IMG/VR virus record: IMGVR_UViG_3300021091_000268
Coordinates: 1-31,022 of that record
Direction: 5' to 3' (one strand)
Source: a virus
DNA length: 31,022 nucleotides
Numbering within the stretch: the first letter of the stretch is position 1; each line of letters starts with the position of its first letter. Positions 16,739 through 25,691 of the stretch are shown piece after piece. Under the pieces are notes generated by a model. That model made no database searches, had not been told where the DNA came from, and worked only from the letters and a program-made list of their open reading frames with translations. Both the position numbers and the translations under genes were made by a program.

Positions 16739-19700
16739 CTCAGAAAATATATTAGTTGAATTTGACTATCAAAACATATCAGTAATAGACCCAAATAAAG
16801 TAATAGATACTGATGGAAAAATAAAAGATAGATTAATTCGACACGAAGATTTGGTTATGTACGCAAACTTAGAATGTGCTGTACTACCAAGAACAAAATT
16901 AGCTGTTGGTGTCCCAGCTAATGAAGCAGTCAGAACAATTTCTGTTGGTAAAATTAATTTTTTAAATCCAGGATTCAAACAATTCTTAGATACAAATTGG
17001 TCAGATGAATTAACTGGTAAGGGAACAATAGAAGGTAAAGGTGTTAACCAACCAAAAATAACAGTAACACAAAATCCAAATCTATCCGATGATTATTACA
17101 TAAATCAGACATTATATTCAAATGGTGATGAAGGTGCTGTAGATAATGGATTACTAGGTATAACTCAAATAAATATTGATTATGGATTAGAATTTTTACC
17201 AACAATATCAATAACATTTGAAGATGTTAAGGGTAGAGCATTATTTGAAGCTGGAAATAATTCACCTTATGCTGCGTTTTTTCAATTACCATACCCAATT
17301 TTTTATTTAACAATAAAAGGTTATATTGGTAAAGCAGTGAGATTACCATTAATGTTACACACATTTACTAGTTCTTTTGACCCGTCTTCACATAATTTTA
17401 GAATTAATTGTCAGTTCTATACTTACAAATACACAATCATGAATCAAGTTAGTTGGCCTGCAATGTATGCCGTACCATCTATGTACCAACTTTCAATCAC
17501 TAAACCAACAACAAAAACAACAAATTCAAGTGGCGGAAATTCACAAACAGAAACGGTTACAAGTAGTTTAGGTTTACAAAAAATGAAAGAACTATATCAA
17601 GAATATAAAGCAAAAGGTTTAATTGATGATAATTTTCCAGAAATAACAATACTACAATTAAAAGAAAAACTAGAAAAATTAATAACAATAATTGAAGAAA
17701 AATTTAAAAAACAAAATTTAGATATACTAAATAAACTTGAAGATTATGTTGAAAAATTTAATGAGTATCAAAGTCAAATATATTACTATTCTGGACTTGA
17801 TTCTTGGAAAAATAGATGGTTTGATGATGAAAATGTTTTTATAAAAAATGATAAAGAAAAAACCGTTCTATATAAGTACAAACCAGAATTTAACGACCCA
17901 CAACAAAAACCAAAAGCAATTACAGATTTAGATGGTATAATTAAAAATTATAATAATTTACTAACATCAAATACTGCTGTCGGAAAAGATATACCAATAC
18001 CAATCCAGATTGGTACATTTTTTCAAAACGTAAATATTAGTGACATTAACATATCTGAAACATACAAAAAAAGAATTGGAAAAACTTTTTCTGGTTTGAC
18101 TACTAGTGAAGAATATATAAAATATCGAAATGACCTTAATAAAGAAATTACCGATTATTCAAATGTTGGACAATATCCAGGGTTAACATTTTTTGAAGGA
18201 CCAAAGTCTTTTATTGAATTAATGAAGAAGGTCAAAGAAAAATATGATATTAAAAAGAAAGAAATTGAAGAAAAAATAACAAAAGACATACAAAACGAAT
18301 TTTCAAATCCAACAAACGGTCTAGGTTTCCAACCAACAATTAGAAATGTTTTGGCTGTATTTTTTGCACAAGGTGAAGCGTTTTTACGAATGTTAGATGA
18401 TGTTCATACAAAAGCTTGGGATTTAAGAAATGATGATAATCGAAAAAAAGCGGTTTTTAATACAAGTACAACAGTACAAAGTGTTGATGTTAAAAATTCT
18501 GAACTCGATTCTCCAGTATATCCTTGGCCACAAATAATTAAAGAATCATTTGAAGAAGGTAAAGAAAAATATGTATTATCATATCCTGGCGATGACGATT
18601 TAGCCTTTCAATTTAATGCTTATAATCCAGAAATTTGGCCAGAAGTACAGTTTGTTGAAGAATTTTTAAGGGGATACACACAAGTAACACCACCAAAATT
18701 TGATAATGGACCTACTGGAAATTTCTTAGAAAGACCAAATAGATTTAGTTTTAACGCAACTGAATTTACAATTGGTAATGATGTTTATCAAAACACTGAA
18801 GAAGTAAAATTTTTCTATGAAATATATGAAAGAATGTTAGTTAATTCATTCTATTCAAAGTTCAATAGAAAAAGTATCAAAGATAATAATATACAACAAT
18901 ATGTTGGTGAATCAGAAACAACCGATATATTAAAAGCAATAAGTGATGACAACCCATTTATTAGTCAAAAATTAAAACAATATAATATTAATTCATCAAT
19001 TTATGGAGGATTTTTAAGACATATATCAAATCAAGGCGAAGGACAAGCCTGGCAAAATTTTATTCGTGGAATTATAAACACACCTTATTTAAAAAATGAT
19101 ACAGACGTTTCATTTTTTATGTATAAAGGTTCAATACTAGACGAAGATAAAGCACTACCAAATGTTGGTTTAACAAACGAACAACCAGTTATAAATTATT
19201 TTGGCGGTTCTGTAATTAATGATGATTATGATTTTACTGATTTATATCCATTAACCGATTTAGATTGGTGTAAAGATTATTTAGCAAATGGTGAAGCAAT
19301 ACAATCTAAAATTGATGTTTTTAAGACTAGCGATACATTAGAATATAACAAAACAATTAAACTTGTTAAAAACAAAGAAAATCTTTCACCTATTGTAAAT
19401 TTTAATTACAAAAGTAGTGTATTTGACCAAACATTGAATTTACAAAATTTAGAAACTTTTTACAAAGAAAGAAAAATTAAAGATCAATACACTACGGAAG
19501 GTAATTTGTATTATGAAAATTATGATGGTAAACTTGTTGCAAAACAAACAACATCTATGTTTAACACACCATATTTTGCAAATGCAATACAAAAAGGTTT
19601 ATACGAATTTAGATATAGTTTGATTGAAAAATCACCATACAAAGCGGCATCCTATTTATTTTTAAATAGTTTACCACTAGCAACATTAAGAGATAAATAT

Positions 19701-22700
19701 AAAACATACAATTCAGATGGTTCTGTAACAACAAATAGTTATATACTTCCTTCTTTAAAAAAGTTTGGTGCTATTCACGAAGTACCATATGCTTGGGTTT
19801 TAAAATATGGTGGAATTTGGCATAGATATAAAAAATTCAAACTTGATGGTGTTGACATATTAGATGGTATTTGGGAAAATACTGATTATATTGGTAACTA
19901 TGATCCGGCATTTTCATCAACAACCACACAATATAATATACAAGTTGAAGGTACAAATTATGATATAGTTCTGGATGGTGTAAACACTTCTGGACCTAAT
20001 CAAAAAACAATAATAAACACAGGGTTCTATCCTAAATTACTTGACGATTTTCACGTTTTTTTAAAAGGAACTAAATTATTTAGTCAAACATCAAATATTG
20101 AAGGGACTTACTACGTTACCGGAAGTACATTAGAAGTTGTTTCTTTAAACTTTGTAGCTTTAGAACCAGGATTAATTTTGTCCGGATCAACCTTAGCACC
20201 CGCTACAACAATAATACAACAATTAACTGGCACCTCTGGAAGTACTGGAACATACATCATTAGTCCCGTTCAGGGTATTGTGGTTTCTCCACCAACTAAT
20301 GCACAACCATTCATTGTTACAAATAAACCAATACCTGGATATCAAAATTCAAATATACAAAACGCAATAAATGAAGATTTTAGAATGATACCAACAACAA
20401 GTGCTTTAATAAATAAAGGACCTGGTATTCTATCACCAAATAGTTCTTTAATTTGTTTACCTTGGAGTTGTTATACGTTAACACCAGATAAAAAATCTAT
20501 ATTTACACTACCATCTTTTGGCTCAAATATTAATCAAGCAAAACAAGAATGTTTTAATAGTAATGGTAGTATGAAAATTGATATAAGTAATAATCCTGCA
20601 CTTCACAATGGTGCTGTAAGATTATTTTGGAAAGCACCAAACTATGGTTATTTTGATAATTCAAAACTTGCAAAACCACAACCAGACGAATACATCAAAG
20701 AAATATTTACCAATCAAGAAGAACAAGAAAACTTTGGTGTTTTTGGTGACTCAACAAAATATTCAAAAATCAGTGAATTGTTTACAACCTTCACACCTGA
20801 AATTTTAGACCAATTTGAAAAACAATTTTTATTATTTAGTAAATCTGTTTATGATTTTGAAAGTAATTTACAACCAAGGGAAGAAGAAATAACAGTCGAA
20901 GAAACTTATGAAAACTTCCAAGGTTTAATGAGGACAATGTTTAAAACAATAAATCCAGAAGGGTTAACAGGTTCAGCATTGATAAATGAAATAACGGAAA
21001 ATCAAAAAAAGTCTTTTCAAAAAACAATAGAAACATTTATGGATTACCAAGTTGTGTTCAAATACGGTAATCCTTCTAATTTTGATAAAAAAATGTTTTA
21101 TTCATTTTCAACAGACTTTATTCAAGACCCATATACCTGGGCAGGATACGTACAAAATTCACCCGGAATTTTACCAACACAAGGTGGAACAATAACTCTT
21201 GCACAGTCTAAAACACAAAGTCCAGAAACTTGGAAAGCTTTAGAAACATATGTTGGTTTTTCTGAAATACCAGAATTGGAATATACAAATAATGGTTCAT
21301 ATATTACAGATTTCTTCATTGATATGGATATGGAATTTACGGAAAACAATGTAAAATTCTATGCACCAATGATTAAATTGTACGCAACACAAAAATTAAA
21401 AGACCCAACTTTAACGATGAATAAGTTTTTTGGACTTATGAATAGTTACATCAAAGATGGTGAAACATATTTAAATTTAATTTTAGATAACACTTTGACA
21501 TCTGTTAGAAACAAGTTAGGTAGTGTGTCAATTAAACAAAATCAAACTGGTGTAAAATTTAAAGAATATCTTGGTGAAATATCAAGATATGAAACATGGG
21601 ATATGTTTAAAACAATAAACGATACTTGGATTTCTGGGGCAGATTTAAGAAGTAAAACACTTTTTGAAGATGTTTTACTTGTTGATAGAGCAAGTCGAGA
21701 TGTAGGCCAAAAAATATTTGTAGACATCTTTTTATTGAAAGATAGGATTAGTCAATGGTTACCTTCAAATAATATGCTAGGAATTGTAAATACAATATTA
21801 ACTGATAATCGATTTACATATTGGATTTTACCAGCATATGCTAATTTTTATAATGTACAAGATGTGTCTAAAAACCCAAACCCAAGACCAGAAGGAACTT
21901 TAGAATTTGCAAAAACTCTATTTGGAACACACACAACTGTCGATTACAGAGAAACTGGTGCTAAAATAGTTGCGATGTACGCCCATGTAGACAGTAAACA
22001 TTTAGCAATGAATACAAATGCGGATTATAGATTTAGGGATGATGCTTTTGATTTAAGAAGGGCAAGTGATAATCCATTACTTGAAAGTCAAGAAGGAAAA
22101 ACAAATTGGGACAAATCAAATAAGGTTGTTGGGTTTAACGTCGATTTTGGACCACAAAACCAACAAATTTTTAAACAAATTGATATTGGTCAAGACGTTG
22201 GAGAACCAACAGCAGAATCTCTCCAAATGTTAAATCAAATGGCAAATCAATCAAGAAACAGAACAAGTGCTTCACAAAGTGTTTCATTATATAATATCTA
22301 TAGAAATAGAAGTTATAAATGTTCAATAGATATGTTAGGTTGTGCGTTAATACAACCAACAATGTATTTTAATCTTAGACATATTCCAATGTTTAGTGGT
22401 CCTTATATGATTACAAATGTAAGTCATAGAATTAGTGAAAATGGTTTTGACACTTCAATTGAAGGTCAAAGACAACCTTTTTATAGTATTCCAGCAATTG
22501 ATTCATTATTACAATCATTAAGTACAAATATTTTAACAACAATTAAAGAAAGAATCAAAAAAGAAGAAGACGCAAAAAAGACAACAGAAACAAACAACGT
22601 AATAAAGGAAACGTCTGACGCTACAAATAAAGTACAGGAAAATAATAAACCAAAACCAAGTGAAGTACAAAATTGTTCTACAGCATTAGATTCGGCATAT

Positions 22701-23708
22701 ACAAATTATACAGCAACAACACCAAGTCAAACTGTAATAACAGTTGGAAACGCTTATAGCAAAATAACAGAAATTGTTAATCAGTTTGCACCGCAAGGCG
22801 TAAACCCACAACAAGTAAGTGCATTTATTAATACGTTCTTTTCATTGATTTATATTAATAGTAAAAATGGTGAAAGTTTTTCAAATTATAATAATAATTT
22901 TTCATCGGTACCATTGAATGTAAATTACGGTGAACCAGCTAAAAAATATTTTAATAATAGTTATGTTTGTTTGAGTTCAAACGGAACACAAAGTCCTTTC
23001 GCGGTATTTAGTGATTTTGAATCGCATATAAAATTTTTAGTTGATAAATATAAAGATAAGATTTTAGGATCACCAATTATTAGTATCACACCAGATTCTG
23101 AAGTAAACAAAAAATCATATATTGATGCTATTGCCGAATTTATTGTTAATAAGTTCCCAACCGAAAAGAATGTTTGGACATCATTAACTGAACAAGTTAA
23201 AAAAGAATACATACAAAAAGTTACAGAAGCAATTACATTTGTTTTATCTAATCAACCAAAACCAGTTGTTCAACCACCACAAGAGCCTGAAATTCCGATA
23301 TTCTTATTTGAACCAAAATTACTTCCTGCTAGTATTGGAAAAATTGTAAACGGTTTAATAATTAGCTTAAATCCTGAAGCCGACAAAAGAAAAATATTTT
23401 ATGTCAGTATAATTCTTGCCTCAACATCTATTTGTGCTGGAACAGGGCTATATAATCTTGGAACAGAATACGTATCAAGTGACGGACAAACATTTAATAT
23501 GACTTTTAATCAAATTTTTGATCAATTTGGATGCTTAGAAGAACCAATTAATGATCAAGTTGGTAAGTATTATTTACAATTTCAGATGTACTCAACCCCA
23601 ATTAAAAGTGATGGTAGTCCAGACCGAACAAGAGAAGATTATTATAAAATATTTAAATTAAATTTCGAATTCAACCAAAGCGGTACCCCAATTTTAATAC
23701 AAAATTAA
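16728..23708 (+). CDS. Giant baseplate hub protein (2326 aa, several fused domains)
   Basis: A single open frame of 2326 residues makes this the largest gene in the window. The N-terminal 270 residues are beta-rich (FLPTISITFEDVKGRALFEA, then IFYLTIKGYIGKAVRLPL), resembling baseplate tube/hub domains. Residues about 285-350 are coiled coil. At about 1105-1200 there is a Gly/Thr-rich repeat-like beta domain (SGSTLAPATTIIQQLTGTSG). At about 1840-1910 a hub-like stretch occurs (YRNRSYKCSIDMLGCALIQP, then MFSGPYMITNVSHRI) with the look of gpD/gp27 hub proteins. After a charged linker, residues about 1995-2110 may be a glucosaminidase/lysozyme-like fold (NGESFSNYNNNF, later FSDFESHIKFLVDKY). The protein probably forms the central baseplate and cell-wall-penetrating device. 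Domain boundaries are approximate. Confidence 0.62.
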   Translation: MEDNSENILVEFDYQNISVIDPNKVIDTDGKIKDRLIRHEDLVMYANLECAVLPRTKLAVGVPANEAVRTISVGKINFLNPGFKQFLDTNWSDELTGKGTIEGKGVNQPKITVTQNPNLSDDYYINQTLYSNGDEGAVDNGLLGITQINIDYGLEFLPTISITFEDVKGRALFEAGNNSPYAAFFQLPYPIFYLTIKGYIGKAVRLPLMLHTFTSSFDPSSHNFRINCQFYTYKYTIMNQVSWPAMYAVPSMYQLSITKPTTKTTNSSGGNSQTETVTSSLGLQKMKELYQEYKAKGLIDDNFPEITILQLKEKLEKLITIIEEKFKKQNLDILNKLEDYVEKFNEYQSQIYYYSGLDSWKNRWFDDENVFIKNDKEKTVLYKYKPEFNDPQQKPKAITDLDGIIKNYNNLLTSNTAVGKDIPIPIQIGTFFQNVNISDINISETYKKRIGKTFSGLTTSEEYIKYRNDLNKEITDYSNVGQYPGLTFFEGPKSFIELMKKVKEKYDIKKKEIEEKITKDIQNEFSNPTNGLGFQPTIRNVLAVFFAQGEAFLRMLDDVHTKAWDLRNDDNRKKAVFNTSTTVQSVDVKNSELDSPVYPWPQIIKESFEEGKEKYVLSYPGDDDLAFQFNAYNPEIWPEVQFVEEFLRGYTQVTPPKFDNGPTGNFLERPNRFSFNATEFTIGNDVYQNTEEVKFFYEIYERMLVNSFYSKFNRKSIKDNNIQQYVGESETTDILKAISDDNPFISQKLKQYNINSSIYGGFLRHISNQGEGQAWQNFIRGIINTPYLKNDTDVSFFMYKGSILDEDKALPNVGLTNEQPVINYFGGSVINDDYDFTDLYPLTDLDWCKDYLANGEAIQSKIDVFKTSDTLEYNKTIKLVKNKENLSPIVNFNYKSSVFDQTLNLQNLETFYKERKIKDQYTTEGNLYYENYDGKLVAKQTTSMFNTPYFANAIQKGLYEFRYSLIEKSPYKAASYLFLNSLPLATLRDKYKTYNSDGSVTTNSYILPSLKKFGAIHEVPYAWVLKYGGIWHRYKKFKLDGVDILDGIWENTDYIGNYDPAFSSTTTQYNIQVEGTNYDIVLDGVNTSGPNQKTIINTGFYPKLLDDFHVFLKGTKLFSQTSNIEGTYYVTGSTLEVVSLNFVALEPGLILSGSTLAPATTIIQQLTGTSGSTGTYIISPVQGIVVSPPTNAQPFIVTNKPIPGYQNSNIQNAINEDFRMIPTTSALINKGPGILSPNSSLICLPWSCYTLTPDKKSIFTLPSFGSNINQAKQECFNSNGSMKIDISNNPALHNGAVRLFWKAPNYGYFDNSKLAKPQPDEYIKEIFTNQEEQENFGVFGDSTKYSKISELFTTFTPEILDQFEKQFLLFSKSVYDFESNLQPREEEITVEETYENFQGLMRTMFKTINPEGLTGSALINEITENQKKSFQKTIETFMDYQVVFKYGNPSNFDKKMFYSFSTDFIQDPYTWAGYVQNSPGILPTQGGTITLAQSKTQSPETWKALETYVGFSEIPELEYTNNGSYITDFFIDMDMEFTENNVKFYAPMIKLYATQKLKDPTLTMNKFFGLMNSYIKDGETYLNLILDNTLTSVRNKLGSVSIKQNQTGVKFKEYLGEISRYETWDMFKTINDTWISGADLRSKTLFEDVLLVDRASRDVGQKIFVDIFLLKDRISQWLPSNNMLGIVNTILTDNRFTYWILPAYANFYNVQDVSKNPNPRPEGTLEFAKTLFGTHTTVDYRETGAKIVAMYAHVDSKHLAMNTNADYRFRDDAFDLRRASDNPLLESQEGKTNWDKSNKVVGFNVDFGPQNQQIFKQIDIGQDVGEPTAESLQMLNQMANQSRNRTSASQSVSLYNIYRNRSYKCSIDMLGCALIQPTMYFNLRHIPMFSGPYMITNVSHRISENGFDTSIEGQRQPFYSIPAIDSLLQSLSTNILTTIKERIKKEEDAKKTTETNNVIKETSDATNKVQENNKPKPSEVQNCSTALDSAYTNYTATTPSQTVITVGNAYSKITEIVNQFAPQGVNPQQVSAFINTFFSLIYINSKNGESFSNYNNNFSSVPLNVNYGEPAKKYFNNSYVCLSSNGTQSPFAVFSDFESHIKFLVDKYKDKILGSPIISITPDSEVNKKSYIDAIAEFIVNKFPTEKNVWTSLTEQVKKEYIQKVTEAITFVLSNQPKPVVQPPQEPEIPIFLFEPKLLPASIGKIVNGLIISLNPEADKRKIFYVSIILASTSICAGTGLYNLGTEYVSSDGQTFNMTFNQIFDQFGCLEEPINDQVGKYYLQFQMYSTPIKSDGSPDRTREDYYKIFKLNFEFNQSGTPILIQN

Positions 23709-23727
23709 ATTTTTTATCTTTGATAGA

Positions 23728-23739
23728 TATTTATAAATA
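23728..23739 (+). promoter_or_regulatory. Perfectly palindromic TATTTATAAATA element
   Basis: This is the same self-complementary 12-mer as at 11260, here 22 bases ahead of the ATG at 23750 in a 41-base gap. It probably drives the two small genes that follow. Confidence 0.45.
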
Positions 23740-23749
23740 AATAAAAAAT

Positions 23750-23974
23750 ATGAACACAAAACTAATATTGGATAATTACCTAGGTAAGAACACAAGAATG
23801 TCGGAAAAAGACGCTGGTAATGGATTTAAAGAAGTATGTGATTTAGATACTGGTGATTGTTATACTGTTAGAATGAAAGATGGTCTAATTGAAAGAGTTG
23901 ATAATACAATGAAACAATTTAAAAAAATTCAGGTCGAAACAAAATCTGGAATAAAAACATTATTAAACGGATAA
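23750..23974 (+). CDS. Unknown small protein (74 aa)
   Basis: I do not recognise this protein. It is a small, soluble, mixed-charge product beginning MNTKLILDNYLGKNTRMSEK, with a likely beta-hairpin in the middle (EVCDLDTGDCYTVRMKDGLI). It has two cysteines in that hairpin, three residues apart on either side of DLDTGD, and no signal peptide or membrane segment. A palindromic TATTTATAAATA element lies 22 bases upstream, and the next gene begins one base after its stop, so the two are co-expressed. Position at the end of the structural block suggests a late gene, but a function cannot be assigned. Confidence 0.7.
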   Translation: MNTKLILDNYLGKNTRMSEKDAGNGFKEVCDLDTGDCYTVRMKDGLIERVDNTMKQFKKIQVETKSGIKTLLNG

Positions 23975-23975
23975 G

Positions 23976-24656
23976 ATGAGTGTAGAACAAAAAATTATTG
24001 AAGAAATTGCAAGATACAATAGTATCAACAAATATATTATGGAACAAGTTCCACCACCACCAGCAGGTGAAGATTTGGGAGCACCACCCCCTCCAGGAGG
24101 TGAAGCACCACCAGCAGGAGCAGCACCACCACCAGAAGGAGCAGCACCACCACCAGCAGGAGCAGCACCTGGAACACCAGCTCCACCCACAGAAGGTGAA
24201 CCAGTTGATGTTGAAGCTGATGCAGACGTTGAAGAAATTGGGGCTGATGAAGAAGGTGGAGAAGAAGAAATTGATATTACAGATCTTGTTGACACACAAA
24301 AAACTATGGCCGACAAACAAGAAGAATATTTTAACAATTTATTTTCACAACTTTCAAACCTAGAATCAAAACTTGGTGAAATGGATCAGTTAATTAATAA
24401 AATAAATTCACTTGAAACTAAATTTGACCAATTTAGACCAAAAACACCAGAAGAAAAACTTGAATTGAGAAGTTTGGATTCGGGCCCTTTTAAACAAAAA
24501 TTATCAGATTTTTTTGTAGATAAACAAGAAGAAATGAGACAAACTGGTAAAAACGAATATGTTTTGACTAGTGATGATGTTGAAGAATATTCACCTGAAG
24601 AAGTTAAAACATCTTTTAACGACTATGAAGATGAAGAAGGAAATAATATGGGCTAA
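23976..24656 (+). CDS. Pro/Ala-rich acidic coiled-coil protein, unknown role
   Basis: This 226-residue protein has a striking composition. The N-terminal helix (MSVEQKIIEEIARYNSINKY) is followed by a proline-rich low-complexity region at about 26-73, made of units such as GAAPPPEGAAPPPAGAA. An acidic stretch with EEGGEEEIDI comes next. A predicted coiled coil covers about 108-150 (YFNNLFSQLSNLESKLGEMD), and a charged C-terminus follows. No enzyme motif is visible. Such a layout fits a scaffold, internal head or tail-associated protein. It ends the structural block: a strong terminator begins three bases after its last codon. It is translationally adjacent (one base) to the 74-residue gene. 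Confidence 0.72.
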   Translation: MSVEQKIIEEIARYNSINKYIMEQVPPPPAGEDLGAPPPPGGEAPPAGAAPPPEGAAPPPAGAAPGTPAPPTEGEPVDVEADADVEEIGADEEGGEEEIDITDLVDTQKTMADKQEEYFNNLFSQLSNLESKLGEMDQLINKINSLETKFDQFRPKTPEEKLELRSLDSGPFKQKLSDFFVDKQEEMRQTGKNEYVLTSDDVEEYSPEEVKTSFNDYEDEEGNNMG

Positions 24657-24658
24657 TA

Positions 24659-24690
24659 TTTAAGGTAGAAAAATACTACCTTAAATTTTT
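24659..24690 (+). terminator. Strong intrinsic terminator closing the structural block
   Basis: A perfect 10-bp stem (TTTAAGGTAG / CTACCTTAAA) with a 7-base A-rich loop is followed by TTTTT. The symmetric A and T flanks suggest it could work in both directions, but no convergent gene is present. Confidence 0.88.
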
Positions 24691-24695
24691 ACTTA

Positions 24696-24726
24696 TTGAC
24701 TGCGACACAAATTTTAATTATATTTT
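24696..24726 (+). promoter_or_regulatory. Host-like promoter candidate before the SSB gene
   Basis: TTGACT (24696-24701) is followed after 17 bases by TATATTTT (24719-24726). This fits a sigma70 -35/-10 pair, and seven of eight bases match the Bacteroidota TAnnTTTG -7 element with its upstream TTG. It lies between a terminator and the SSB ATG at 24756 and lacks the TATTTAT element seen before tail genes. The match could be chance in AT-rich DNA. Confidence 0.38.
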
Positions 24727-24755
24727 CTATTGTAAACTTTTAATAAATAATATAT

Positions 24756-25619
24756 ATGGCGACAAACAATGTTTTAGATGCAGTTTTGGCTCAGTATGAA
24801 AGCTCAAAACAAAGTGGTTCTTCTTCCACTTCAAAAATGTCTCAAGAAGAAAGAATGAAAAAGTATTTTGCTGCAATACTTAAAGACAATGAAAAGCAAG
24901 CACAAAAAAGAATCCGAATCCTACCTACATCGGACGGTTCATCACCATTTAAGGAAGTTTGGTTCCATGAAATCTTGGTTGATGGTAAATGGCAAAAGTT
25001 TTTTGATCCAGGAAAAAACGACAATGAACGTTCCCCTTTGAGTGAAGTTTATGATGTTCTTATGTCAACTGGTAAAGAATCAGACAAAGAACTTGCAAAA
25101 CAATACAAACCTCGTAAGTTTTACATTGTTAAAGTTATTGACCGTGATAACGAACAGGATGGTGTTAAATTCTGGAGATTCAAACACAATTACAAACAAG
25201 AAGGAATTTTTGATAAAATTATTCCTATCTACAAAGCAAAAGGTGATGTTGCTGATGCAGATAAAGGAAGAGACCTTATTCTTGAATTAACTAAAGCAAA
25301 AACACCAAAAGGAGCATTCTATACTGTTATCCAAACAGTTATGTATGATGACCCATCTCCAGTTCACGAAGATGAAGATACAATGTCAGAATGGATTGCA
25401 GACGAACTTACTTGGGAAGATGTTTATTCTAAAAAACCTACGGAATATTTAGAAGCAATCGCTCGCGGTGAAACACCAAGATGGGATTCAGATGCTGGAA
25501 AATACATCTATTCAAACACAGAAGAAGTTGAAGTTTCTATGGGTGGTAAATCTAAACCTCAAACAAAGGTTGAAGACCCACAGGCAAATGATGAAATCGA
25601 CGAAGAATTACCATTCTAA
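24756..25619 (+). CDS. Single-stranded DNA-binding protein (gp32-like)
   Basis: The product has 287 residues (T4 gp32 has 301). After a Ser/Thr-rich N-terminus comes an OB-fold core with basic and aromatic residues (KRIRILPTSDGSSPFKEVWF, then RKFYIVKVIDRD, then VKFWRFKHNYKQEGIFDKII), arranged as in T4-like gp32. The protein ends in an acidic tail, NDEIDEELPF, which resembles the DDDIPF tip that bacterial SSBs use to recruit partners more than it resembles gp32's LDDLLNDL. No cysteine is present, so the zinc site of T4 gp32 is missing. It would coat ssDNA and coordinate UvsX, helicase and polymerase. The gene is flanked by terminators on both sides and probably forms its own highly expressed unit. 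Confidence 0.85.
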   Translation: MATNNVLDAVLAQYESSKQSGSSSTSKMSQEERMKKYFAAILKDNEKQAQKRIRILPTSDGSSPFKEVWFHEILVDGKWQKFFDPGKNDNERSPLSEVYDVLMSTGKESDKELAKQYKPRKFYIVKVIDRDNEQDGVKFWRFKHNYKQEGIFDKIIPIYKAKGDVADADKGRDLILELTKAKTPKGAFYTVIQTVMYDDPSPVHEDEDTMSEWIADELTWEDVYSKKPTEYLEAIARGETPRWDSDAGKYIYSNTEEVEVSMGGKSKPQTKVEDPQANDEIDEELPF

Positions 25620-25635
25620 ATTTAATTAAAAATAT

Positions 25636-25669
25636 GTGGGTATATTGGTATACAATGTACCCACTTTTT
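25636..25669 (+). terminator. Intrinsic terminator after the SSB gene
   Basis: A 12-bp stem (GTGGGTATATTG / CAATGTACCCAC, one G-T pair) with a GTATA loop is followed by TTTTTC. It lies 16 bases after the SSB stop codon and 22 bases before the uvsX start. Confidence 0.87.
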
Positions 25670-25691
25670 CTTATCTTTTTAAAAAAAATAT

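Noticed and set aside
23919-24363. Several overlapping frames (Trp/Cys-rich, Pro/Ser-rich, His/Gln-rich) around the Pro/Ala repeat
   Set aside because: All are shadows of the repetitive CCA/GCA/GGA tract in the 226-residue gene, with no start context and implausible composition.
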